Below, piece after piece: positions 1 through 8,600 of a stretch of 22,412 bases of DNA. Below the pieces are notes generated by a model. It did no database searches. It was not told where the DNA came from and worked only from the letters and a program-made list of their open reading frames with translations. A program made the translations under genes and the position numbers. This stretch comes from Clostridium sp. CAG:411. Its GTDB lineage: Bacteria; Bacillota; Clostridia; Lachnospirales; Lachnospiraceae. The stretch's first letter is position 1. The number at the start of each line of letters is the position of its first letter. The stretch lies in contig FR899732.1 in the NCBI GenBank assembly GCA_000437275.1, positions 13,095 through 35,506 on the forward strand, in the 5' to 3' direction.

Positions 1-2
1 CA

Positions 3-191
3 GCCATTGGACGGGTGTATCAGAGCTTGATTTTGGATGTTGTGGAATTGTATGAAAATATAGTGGAAGCAATAAAACAAGTATTTAATTCTTTCATTAG
101 TGAAGAAATCTCAGATTTTAATTCCAATGTATATTATAGTAATCCGGATTATATAAAGTGTTCTTATGAGGCTGGGATGTTGCTGGATTAA
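3..191 (+). CDS. C-terminal fragment of an unrecognised protein
   Basis: An open frame enters from the left edge and ends at TAA 189-191, giving 62 residues. The visible part has a hydrophobic/amphipathic helix-like stretch (VYQSLILDVVELYENIVEAI) and then a polar, Asn/Ser/Tyr-rich tail. I do not recognise the family and assign no function. No clear rho-independent terminator follows; the next strong signal is the ileS promoter about 100 bp downstream. Because the 5' part lies outside the window, it could also be the tail of a degraded gene. Confidence 0.5.
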   Translation, partial: AIGRVYQSLILDVVELYENIVEAIKQVFNSFISEEISDFNSNVYYSNPDYIKCSYEAGMLLD

Positions 192-294
192 CTGTAAATA
201 TGATTTATAACACAATAATGGCCAAGTAGAAATTTTTCCCCTTTCCTCCTATTGTATAATCTGTCACAATGATATAAACTAGAAACGTATGGTA

Positions 295-323
295 TTGACA
301 GATATTTCATTTACAGATAGAAT
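295..323 (+). promoter_or_regulatory. Sigma-A-type promoter of ileS
   Basis: A TTGACA -35 (295-300) and a TAGAAT -10 (318-323) are separated by exactly 17 bp. Transcription would begin near 330, giving a leader of about 257 nt before the ileS start. A TATAAT hexamer at 255-260 has no acceptable -35 and is less likely to be used. Confidence 0.75.
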
Positions 324-399
324 CAAAAGAATAGGGTATTTATAAGTTTGATTATATATCCAATCAAGGTTAATCAGTTGGGATACAACTTTTAACATA

Positions 400-560
400 A
401 TGTACTCTCGGAATTTACGAATCGAAGAATTCTGAGATAGATTTTTGATATACAATGACATTTTCGCAGTGCGTACACGGTGTGTACGACGAGAAAATGG
501 AAGCAGTATATCGAAAATATAGCCAGAATGACTCGGTTTATGTAGATTTCGAGAGTACAT
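400..560 (+). repeat. 161-bp nested imperfect palindrome in the ileS leader (structured RNA or MITE-like element)
   Basis: The sequence folds back on itself from end to end. The outer arm ATGTACTCTCG (400-410) is the exact complement of CGAGAGTACAT (550-560). Inside are further paired segments: ATTCTG/CAGAAT, a 13-bp stem ATTTTTGATATAC/GTATATCGAAAAT with one G-U pair, CATTTTC/GAAAATG, and an apical CGTACAC-GGT-GTGTACG hairpin. Short internal loops separate the stems. The same four bases, CATA, flank the element on both sides (396-399 and 561-564), as a target-site duplication would. It ends about 11 nt before the ileS Shine-Dalgarno. The T-box consensus AGGGTGGNACCGCG expected in many Firmicute ileS leaders is not visible. 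It could be a cis-acting RNA, a miniature inverted-repeat element, or both. Confidence 0.7.
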
Positions 561-586
561 CATATAGAAATGGAGGATTTTGAAGC

Positions 587-3500
587 ATGTACGAAAAAGT
601 ATCGACAAAGTTGAACTTCGTAGAGAGAGAAAAAAAAGTAGAGAAATTCTGGGATGACAATGATATTTTCAAGAAGAGTATGGATTCCAGAAAAGAAGGA
701 GAGACATACACTTTTTATGATGGACCACCAACTGCAAATGGTAAGCCTCATATTGGACATGTATTGACTCGTGTCATTAAAGATATGATTCCAAGATACC
801 AGACTATGAAAGGCAAGATGGTTCCACGTAAAGCAGGATGGGATACCCATGGACTTCCTGTAGAGCTTGAAGTAGAAAAGATGCTTGGATTAGACGGAAA
901 AGAGCAGATTGAAGAATACGGATTAGAGCCATTTGTGAAAAAGTGTAAGGAATCTGTTTGGAAATATAAAGGTATGTGGGAAGAATTCTCCGGTACAGTT
1001 GGTTTCTGGGCTGATATGGAAAATCCATATGTTACCTATGACAACAATTTTATTGAGTCAGAATGGTGGGCATTAAAGACCATCTGGGACAAGAAGTTAT
1101 TATACAAGGGACACAAAATCGTGCCTTACTGTCCACGTTGTGGAACACCTTTGTCTTCTCATGAGGTAGCACAGGGATATAAGGATGTAAAGGAAAAGTC
1201 TGCTATTGCAAAATTTAAGATAGTGGGAACGGAAGATGAATATATTTTGGCATGGACCACAACACCTTGGACACTTCCTTCCAATGTGGCTCTTTGTGTA
1301 AACCCAGACGAGACATATGTAAAGGTAAAGGTGCAGGTAAATGGAAAGAATGATGTAGTAAAAGAGGGCGAAGAAGATACTGCCGTTGGAACGGAATACT
1401 ACATCATGGCAGAGGCACTTTTGGATTCTGTAATTGATGGAGTATACGAGATTGTAGAAAAATATGTTGGTAAAGATTTAGAGCATAAACAGTATGTGCC
1501 ATTATTTGATTATGCCTTTAACAATCCAGACGGTACGGTAGGAGATCCAGGTGACCGCACTATGGTAAAGAATAAGAAAGCATTTTATGTGGTATGCGAT
1601 TCTTATGTTACATTGACCGATGGTACTGGAGTTGTTCATATTGCACCCGCATTTGGTGAAGACGATGCCAAAGTAGGAAGAAAATATGACCTTCCATTTG
1701 TACAGTTGGTAGATGATAAGGGACAGATGAAGCCAGAAGTGACAGATATGGCAGGTGTATTCTGTAAAGATGCAGACAAGCTGGTATTCAAATCATTAGG
1801 CGAGAAAAAGTTATTGTTTAAGGCATTAAAGTTTGAACATAGCTATCCATTCTGCTGGAGATGTGATACCCCATTGATTTACTATGCAAGAGAATCCTGG
1901 TTTATCAAAATGACAGAAGTAAAGGATGATCTGATTGCCAATAATAACACCATTAACTGGATCCCAGCCACTATTGGTAAGGGACGCTTTGGTGACTGGC
2001 TGGAAAATGTACAGGACTGGGGCGTAAGCCGTAACCGTTACTGGGGAACTCCATTAAATATCTGGGAGTGTGAGTGCGGTTGTCAGCATGCCATCGGAAG
2101 CATTGAAGAATTAAAGTCTATGTCTGATAATTGTCCGGATGATATTGAATTGCATCGTCCATATATTGATGCGGTAACCATTAAGTGTCCAGACTGTGGG
2201 AAAGAAATGCACCGTGTACCAGAAGTAATTGACTGTTGGTTCGATTCTGGTTCTATGCCATTTGCACAGCACCATTATCCATTTGAAAATAAAGATGTAT
2301 TTGAGAAGCAATTCCCAGCAGACTTTATTTCAGAAGCAGTGGACCAGACAAGAGGATGGTTCTATTCTTTATTGGCAATTTCTACCTTACTGTTTAATAA
2401 GGCACCATACAAGAATGTAATAGTGCTTGGACATGTACAGGATAAAGAAGGTAAGAAGATGTCCAAGTCAAAGGGAAATGCAGTAGACCCAATGGACGCA
2501 TTGAACAAATTTGGTGCAGATGCAATCCGCTGGTATTTCTACAGCAACAGTGCACCATGGATTCCAAACCGTTTCTATGATGAAGCAGTAACGGAAGGAC
2601 AGAGAAAATTCATGGGTACCTTGTGGAACACCTATGCATTCTTCGTACTTTATGCGAATATTGATGAATTTGATGCGACAAAGTACGCATTGGAGTATGA
2701 TAAACTTTCGGTTATGGATAAATGGTTATTGTCTAAGTTAAATACGGTTGTAAAGACAGTTGATTCGAACTTGGCAAACTATAAGATTCCAGAAGCTGCA
2801 AAAGCATTACAGGGATTTGTAGATGAGATGAGTAACTGGTATGTTCGTCGTGGTCGTGAACGTTTCTGGGCAAAGGGTATGGAACAGGATAAGATCAATG
2901 CCTATATGACGTTATACACTGCATTGGTTACCATTGCAAAGGCAGCAGCACCAATGATTCCATTTATGACAGAGGATATTTATCAGAATCTTGTGAGAAG
3001 CATCAACAAGAATGCACCAGAAAGTATTCATCTTTGCGATTATCCAGAGTGTAAAGAAGAATGGATTGACAAGCAGTTAGAACAGGATATGGAAGAAGTT
3101 TTGGATGTGGTTGTATTGGGACGTGCATGTAGAAATACAGCAAATATCAAGAACCGTCAGCCAATTGGAACCATGTATGTAAAGGCAGAACAGGAATTGT
3201 CTGATTTCTATAAGGACATTATTGAGGATGAGTTGAATGTGAAGAGTGTGACCTTTACACAGGATGTACGAAACTTTACCTCTTACAACTTTAAGCCACA
3301 GCTTAAGACTTTGGGAAGAAGATTTGGAAAGAACATCAATGCCGTAAAAGAAATTTTAGCTGGTTTAGATGGAAATAAAGCAATGGATGAGTTAAACGAA
3401 AAGGGAACTTTGACAATCCAAGTTGCTGGAGTAGACGAAGCATTGACAGAGGAAGATTTGTTGATTGAAGCAGCACAGATGGAAGGCTTCGTATCCGAAT

Positions 3501-3811
3501 CCGATCATGGTGTAACGGTTGTATTAGACACTTCTTTAACACCAGAATTGATCGAAGAAGGATTTGTGCTTGAAATTATCAGTAAGCTTCAGACTATGCG
3601 TAAAGAGGCTGGTTTTGAAGTAATGGACCGCATTTATGCATATGCAGACGGAAATGATAAAATTGCACGAATTTTAGAAGACAATGCAGAAACAGTTAAG
3701 GAAAAAGTTTTGGCAGAAAACATTATTTTAGGTGATGTGGACGGTTATGTAAAAGAATGGAATATTAATGGTGAGACCGTTACATTAGCCGTAGAAAAAG
3801 CATGTATCTAA
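587..3811 (+). CDS. ileS: Isoleucyl-tRNA synthetase, type 2 (eukaryote-like)
   Basis: Cytoplasmic class I aminoacyl-tRNA synthetase that charges tRNA-Ile with isoleucine using ATP. At 1074 residues it is longer than the roughly 920-residue classical bacterial form. The HIGH motif is at residues 55-58 (PTANGKPHIGHV) and KMSKS at 624-628. The CP1 editing domain carries WTTTPWTLPSN from residue 223. CPRC at 182-185 and Cys pairs farther on (CECGC, CPDCG) suggest metal-binding knuckles. The CPRCGTPLSSHEVAQGY stretch and the length match the type 2 (IleRS2) lineage, many members of which are poorly inhibited by mupirocin; that property is family knowledge, not shown here. The start ATG follows TGGAGG (571-576) with 10-nt spacing. 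Its leader is the unusual hairpin at 400-560, and a GIY-YIG gene follows after 14 bp, apparently in the same transcript. Confidence 0.97.
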   Translation: MYEKVSTKLNFVEREKKVEKFWDDNDIFKKSMDSRKEGETYTFYDGPPTANGKPHIGHVLTRVIKDMIPRYQTMKGKMVPRKAGWDTHGLPVELEVEKMLGLDGKEQIEEYGLEPFVKKCKESVWKYKGMWEEFSGTVGFWADMENPYVTYDNNFIESEWWALKTIWDKKLLYKGHKIVPYCPRCGTPLSSHEVAQGYKDVKEKSAIAKFKIVGTEDEYILAWTTTPWTLPSNVALCVNPDETYVKVKVQVNGKNDVVKEGEEDTAVGTEYYIMAEALLDSVIDGVYEIVEKYVGKDLEHKQYVPLFDYAFNNPDGTVGDPGDRTMVKNKKAFYVVCDSYVTLTDGTGVVHIAPAFGEDDAKVGRKYDLPFVQLVDDKGQMKPEVTDMAGVFCKDADKLVFKSLGEKKLLFKALKFEHSYPFCWRCDTPLIYYARESWFIKMTEVKDDLIANNNTINWIPATIGKGRFGDWLENVQDWGVSRNRYWGTPLNIWECECGCQHAIGSIEELKSMSDNCPDDIELHRPYIDAVTIKCPDCGKEMHRVPEVIDCWFDSGSMPFAQHHYPFENKDVFEKQFPADFISEAVDQTRGWFYSLLAISTLLFNKAPYKNVIVLGHVQDKEGKKMSKSKGNAVDPMDALNKFGADAIRWYFYSNSAPWIPNRFYDEAVTEGQRKFMGTLWNTYAFFVLYANIDEFDATKYALEYDKLSVMDKWLLSKLNTVVKTVDSNLANYKIPEAAKALQGFVDEMSNWYVRRGRERFWAKGMEQDKINAYMTLYTALVTIAKAAAPMIPFMTEDIYQNLVRSINKNAPESIHLCDYPECKEEWIDKQLEQDMEEVLDVVVLGRACRNTANIKNRQPIGTMYVKAEQELSDFYKDIIEDELNVKSVTFTQDVRNFTSYNFKPQLKTLGRRFGKNINAVKEILAGLDGNKAMDELNEKGTLTIQVAGVDEALTEEDLLIEAAQMEGFVSESDHGVTVVLDTSLTPELIEEGFVLEIISKLQTMRKEAGFEVMDRIYAYADGNDKIARILEDNAETVKEKVLAENIILGDVDGYVKEWNINGETVTLAVEKACI

Positions 3812-3825
3812 GGTGATGGTATCGT

Positions 3826-4083
3826 ATGGAACAACAGGCCTATACCTATATTCTCCGCTGTGGAGATGGTAGTCTTTATACAGGCTGGACGAATAACTTA
3901 GAAAAGCGGGTAAAGACTCATAATGCAGGAAAGGGTGGCAAGTATACAGCCACCCGACTTCCTGTAGAGTTGGTATATTATGAGACATATGCAACCAAAC
4001 AGGAAGCTATGAGCAGAGAATATGCCATTAAGCAATTAAGCCGAGGACAGAAATTAAAATTAATAGAAGGAAAAGCAAGATAG
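3826..4083 (+). CDS. GIY-YIG domain protein, UPF0213 (YhbQ/YazA-like)
   Basis: An 85-residue single-domain protein of the UPF0213 branch of the GIY-YIG nuclease superfamily. The signature appears as YIL (8-10) and YTG (18-20), with the conserved Arg at 28 (LEKRV) and the catalytic-type Glu at 65 (SREYAIK). The conserved H-N-x-G-K-G-G-x-Y-T stretch lies at 32-41. Length is normal for the family. Members are thought to act on DNA, but the cellular role is not well defined, and no substrate can be read from the sequence. The gene starts 14 bp after the ileS stop with a purine-rich AAGGTGATGG Shine-Dalgarno and no promoter of its own, so co-transcription with ileS is likely. A bidirectional terminator follows. 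Confidence 0.9.
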   Translation: MEQQAYTYILRCGDGSLYTGWTNNLEKRVKTHNAGKGGKYTATRLPVELVYYETYATKQEAMSREYAIKQLSRGQKLKLIEGKAR

Positions 4084-4093
4084 CTTTCCACGT

Positions 4094-4140
4094 AAAAAGA
4101 ACCGACTATGAAACAAAACGTTTTTAAGTCGATTCTTTTT
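4094..4140. terminator. Bidirectional rho-independent terminator between convergent genes
   Basis: The arms AAAAAGAACCGACT (4094-4107) and AGTCGATTCTTTTT (4127-4140) pair with one mismatch around a loop of about 19 nt. The A-run on one side and T-run on the other give a U-tract for transcripts in both directions. It sits between the plus-strand GIY-YIG gene and the minus-strand ClC gene. Confidence 0.8.
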
Positions 4141-4144
4141 AATT

Positions 4145-5428
4145 TTAATAGGTACTTTTGTTGATGTAAGTTGGAGAAAGTTTTGAATATACAATTTTCT
4201 GACTGCTATAAAGTCCGTAATATCCAGATACTACATAGCTGATTGCACAGGCAAGGCAAAATAGAATAAGACCTTGATCGCCAAAAAGTTCTATGCTTAG
4301 CAATAAGGAGGCGATTGGACAGTTTACCACCCCACAAAAAACAGAAATTAGTCCGATTGCGGCACCGAAACTTGGATGTAGGCCAAGCAGACTGCCTGTT
4401 ACGTTTCCAAAAGTTGCACCAATAAAGAAGGATGGAACGATTTCTCCTCCCTTAAAGCCCGCAGCCAAAGTCATAGAAGTAAAAATAATCTTAAAGAGAA
4501 AGGCAGTAGGATGGATTGTCTTTCCACCTAAAGCTTTGGCTACAATATCCATTCCTGCACCATTATAATCATGTGTTTGCATGATTACGGTGAGGAGAAC
4601 AATAAGGATACCGCCGACAAAAATGCGCAGGTATTGATTCTTTAGCCTTTTCTTGTATAAGGTTGTTGTTTTGTGAATAATAAAACAAAATGCCATACTG
4701 ATAACTGCACAAAGGGCAGACAATAATACTACCTGAAGCACAGATTGAATGTTTATTTCAGGAATACTTATAATCGAATAACTCTCAGGTTTCATTCCAA
4801 AAAATTTTGCAATGGAAAAAGCAATCATGGAAGAAAGCAGACAGGGAATAAAAGCCACATAATACAATACACCAACGCTGATTACTTCCATACTGAAAAT
4901 AGTAGCGGTAATCGGAGTGCCAAAAAGTGCTGCAAATACTGCACTCATACCACACATGGTTACCACATGAATATCTTTTGCACTTAGCTTGAGCTTTTGC
5001 GCAATGGTAGAACCAACGCTACCACCAATCTGCAAGGCAGCACCCTCACGCCCAGCGGAACCACCAAACAGATGGGTAATGACCGTAGCAATAAAAATCA
5101 GTGGTGCCATTCTAAATTGTAAGGGTTTCTCAGTACGAATGGAGCGAATTACCCTGTTGGTACCACCGTCATTTAGCATATGACAGGTTTTATATAAAAA
5201 AACAATAAATAGACCGCCTAAGGGCATGGCATAGATTAGGACGGGATTTGCTGTTCTTGTGGCAGTAACAAAGGCAATGCAGCGGTAGAACAAAGCACCG
5301 ATCAATCCACATACAATACCTGTAATGACAGAGCAAAATCCCCATTTAAACAGAGATTTCAATAGATTCCAGCCTAGGTGTGATTTTCGTATGATTCGTT
5401 GTTTCCAAGTTTCTAAGTTTACTTTCAT
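4145..5428 (-). CDS. ClC-family anion channel/transporter with non-canonical filter (CLC-F-like candidate)
   Basis: A 427-residue polytopic membrane protein of the ClC chloride channel/antiporter family. GREGA at 126-130 carries the gating glutamate (E128). The usual GSGIP anion-coordinating motif is absent; the corresponding region reads NDGGTN (86-91). The GxFxP motif is replaced by GGEIVP (327-332), and an SGYYGLYSSQ stretch near the C terminus may supply the gating tyrosine. From memory, these substitutions resemble the fluoride/proton antiporter branch (CLC-F) more than EriC-type chloride exchangers, but that is inference. No CBS domains are present. The start has an AGGAGA Shine-Dalgarno and a good promoter (5483-5511). 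No fluoride (crcB-type) riboswitch was seen in the short leader. The gene is monocistronic, divergent from the GGDEF gene and convergent with the ileS unit. Confidence 0.88.
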   Translation of the reverse strand: MKVNLETWKQRIIRKSHLGWNLLKSLFKWGFCSVITGIVCGLIGALFYRCIAFVTATRTANPVLIYAMPLGGLFIVFLYKTCHMLNDGGTNRVIRSIRTEKPLQFRMAPLIFIATVITHLFGGSAGREGAALQIGGSVGSTIAQKLKLSAKDIHVVTMCGMSAVFAALFGTPITATIFSMEVISVGVLYYVAFIPCLLSSMIAFSIAKFFGMKPESYSIISIPEINIQSVLQVVLLSALCAVISMAFCFIIHKTTTLYKKRLKNQYLRIFVGGILIVLLTVIMQTHDYNGAGMDIVAKALGGKTIHPTAFLFKIIFTSMTLAAGFKGGEIVPSFFIGATFGNVTGSLLGLHPSFGAAIGLISVFCGVVNCPIASLLLSIELFGDQGLILFCLACAISYVVSGYYGLYSSQKIVYSKLSPTYINKSTY

Positions 5429-5482
5429 GGTATAGTCTCCTGCTTTTCATAAGTTGGATAAATAATAAATACATTCTTTACT

Positions 5483-5511
5483 ATCATAATTGGTAAGGGG
5501 CAATTTTTCAA
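5483..5511 (-). promoter_or_regulatory. Promoter of the ClC gene
   Basis: Read on the minus strand, a TTGAAA -35 (5506-5511) and a TATGAT -10 (5483-5488) are 17 bp apart. The predicted start near 5476 gives a leader of about 50 nt before the ATG at 5428. Confidence 0.65.
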
Positions 5512-5528
5512 TCCTATTCGACAGGATT
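5510..5528. promoter_or_regulatory. Inverted repeat at the ClC -35 (possible operator)
   Basis: AATCCT (5510-5515) and AGGATT (5523-5528) form a perfect 6-bp inverted repeat with a 7-bp centre. It overlaps the upstream end of the ClC -35 hexamer in the divergent region. A wider pairing GGCAA/TTGCC flanks it. On the plus strand a T-run follows, so it could alternatively be a weak terminator, but no upstream plus-strand transcript is evident. No regulator can be named. Confidence 0.35.
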
Positions 5529-5550
5529 CTTTTTTGCCGTGAAAAACATA

Positions 5551-5579
5551 TGGAAAAAAAACAAAAAAAGAGATACAAT
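5551..5579 (+). promoter_or_regulatory. Possible promoter of the GGDEF gene
   Basis: TGGAAA (5551-5556) and TACAAT (5574-5579) are spaced by 17 bp, with a good -10 and a weak -35. The predicted start near 5587 leaves a leader of about 60 nt before the GGGGGTG ribosome binding site. Confidence 0.4.
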
Positions 5580-5645
5580 AGAAATAATGAGAGTTCGTGT
5601 TTGAACAGTGGGGGACAAAGATAAAAACTATATGGGGGTGCAAAA

Positions 5646-8600
5646 ATGGATTATAATAACTATATGCACAAGCTGGTACGGTCTTTTAAGGATAACCGTT
5701 CTACTAAGTTTATGTTTATTAAGCATTATGAAACACTTCTGATTTCACAGCAGGAGATCTATGAAAGTGTCGTGGATGAAACCTCCTCGACATGTTTATT
5801 ATTTCATGCATTTCCAATGCACACTATGCAGGCACCATATTCACCATTTTTAGAGTGGATCCGTGGGTTATATTATAGATATTTTAGTGATGAAACGCCA
5901 GAGGAATTTGTAGAACATGCGGGAGTGTATCCATTGCAGCAACCTATTTTTGCTTCCTATATTCGTGAGGGAAGGGCGGAAAGAAAAGAGGATTTGCTGA
6001 TTACAGAGTTAAAATATGAGAGAAGGCGTATGTTACAGTCTTTGATTTCTTTGTATGTGTATGTATCCAATCGAAAACCTATGTTTATCTTTTTGGAAAA
6101 ATTACACTTGGCGAATGCTTCCTGTATTCAGTTTTTATATGAACTTATTATTAGTGATAAAGTGCATAATATCCAGTTGTTGGCTATGTACAATGAGGTA
6201 TACCGTACACCAGAATACATTGTAGAGGACTGGAAACGCTTTATTAAAGAAGTGGAACGGCAGAATTTTCAATATGAGTGGGGCAGTGTAAATACAGAGA
6301 CAACCATATCCACGATAGATGTGCAGGATGTATTTATTCCTAAAACAGACTGTGTGGACCAATATTTGCATAATCTAAACAATTTGTACTTCTTTCTTGG
6401 TGTGGAAGATGCAAAATATTATATGGATATTATTACAGAAAGAATGCGACAGGGGACATTAGAAGTCAGCAAGGAACAGGCAGCAAACTATTATCAGGTT
6501 TTTATTTTGATCTTACTTATGAATCAACGGTATCCACAGGCGTTAAAAATGTGCGAAAATGTAGGACAACTGGGGGAAGAACTGGATGATGATACGCTTC
6601 GCTATAACTATTACTATTTGCTTGTCAAATGTCGCTATGGAATGGAGCAACTAGAAAATAAAGTAGACTTATATGTCAATCGGTGTCAGGAGATTGCTCG
6701 AAAACGTGGGGATGAACTTGCAGAATACAAGGCAGAAACCTTAAGAATGTTATCCAAATATGATTATTGGAGAGATGTATTCAATCGTTCCAATGACTAT
6801 CAGATTACAGAGCAATTCTATGAGCAGACAGAGCGATTTGGCTTTCGGAATATGTTGGCACATATTTGTGTATTTTGTTTTGAAGAAGATGAAGAAAGTC
6901 TGCGGTCGGTAGAAGAAGGAAATGGCACACAAAAATATTTTGAAAAAGGAATTGCCATTGCACAGGAACTGGATAATCAGGAGTTTTTGTTGGATGCTTA
7001 TGCACAGAGCATTGTTTTATTTGGCGAGTATGGTTGCCATAATACGGTGGATCGCTTATACCAGAAAAAGCTAGAGGTAGTAGAGGCTGGTGGACAACTG
7101 ATACAAAAGGTTCATACATACAATGGCATTGGGTACAATGCAGCTATATCCGAACGATACCAAAAGGCAGAGGAGTATTTTAACAAAAGTTTATTTTATG
7201 CATTGAAATTAAAAGATGAAGAAGAAGTAGCCATTACGCTTTATAATTGTGCGGTCAATAAAATGCTTGTCAGAGAATTTGAGGCGGCAATTGATGACTT
7301 AAATCTTCTTTTACAAGTAATGGATTTGTTACATATGCATTCCATTAAGATTTGTGATACTTCCCGAATATATGGTATGTTAGGAATTTGTTCCCTTTAT
7401 AATGAAGAGGAGTATCGTTGCTATTTGTGCTTGAATCGAATTGATGCCTATGTGCGGCATTTAAAATATATTGAAGATGAGGATCGGTATAGATATTGGC
7501 ATGATACTTTATTTTTTCAACATATGATAAAAGGAATGTTAAATGTCAGAGAAGGAAAATATGAGTTGGCAGAAGAAGAGTTCAGCCAGGCAAATATGCA
7601 TCAGGCAGCGGAAAAGAGCAGCCAATATCTCAATTATCTTTTATATGTAGTGGAGATGGCAAAATTTTACAAAATGCGTGGCATGCTTACGCAGTGGAGT
7701 GAAATTTTAGAGAAAGGAATCGAATTTTGCAGAAAAAATGGGTATCATCTCCATGGAAACTTTTTGATGAAAATGCAACAAAATCGCACAGAACGGTTAT
7801 GTAAAACACCGATTGCAAGGCATGAGTTGAGTAATGCACAGGTTTTGGAGCAGGTGGAGAATTTAGCCTTGCAGCATAACATGGAAACAAATCAGAGAGA
7901 TCTTGATTTTATTGTTATATGGCAGGAATTGTTAAATCAGGATAATGAGCCAGAGGAAATGACCAGTCAGGCAATTACACTGATGAAAAATTACTTTAAT
8001 CTGGATGGTGTACTCATTGTAAATAATCAAAAAAATGGAGCACAGCTTACTTATTTTGATGGACCAGAATCCAATGGAAAAAACACAGTGATTACGGATC
8101 GGATTCGGAACTTTACACAGCTTGAATTGGAAAAATTAGTGGACTACTTTCAGATGCATAAGCGTCCGATTTTAGTAAATCGTATAGACAAGGGATTTTT
8201 GGAATATCAGGATTTGCTTAAAATATTTGACATTAACCATATTATTACGATATTTGCATTCCCTCTTTTGGATAGTGAAGGCGGAGTGATAAGTGTGCTG
8301 ATTGGTTATGTAGAGATGCACAACAATTATATTGGAAATCGTTATCTCCTTATGGAACACGACTTTACTATTTTAAAGTTTTTCTGTAATCAATTTTATA
8401 TCGCATTAAAAAGATTGGAATATCTGGGATTGATTAATCGCATGAACAGTCAGCTTAGTGATATGGCAGTTACAGACTTGTTGACAGGACTTTACAATCG
8501 ACAGGGATTTGAAAAGAGAATTAGAGAAGATAATCAGATGCCAAAAGAGAAAAATGTTATATTGTACATTGATTTGGATAATTTCAAATATTACAATGAT

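Noticed and set aside
205..262. Pyrimidine-rich stretch (AAATTTTTCCCCTTTCCTCCT) that vaguely recalls the end of an insertion sequence
   Set aside because: No inverted partner, target duplication or transposase fragment could be identified; resemblance is from memory only.
279..608. 109-codon minus-strand frame across the ileS leader
   Set aside because: It overlaps the ileS promoter and hairpin, has no ribosome binding site, and can be explained by the palindromic sequence.
5506..5540. Hairpin plus T-run as a plus-strand terminator
   Set aside because: No plus-strand transcript is expected to arrive there, since the upstream gene is on the minus strand and the ileS unit already ends at 4140; its position at the ClC -35 fits an operator better.
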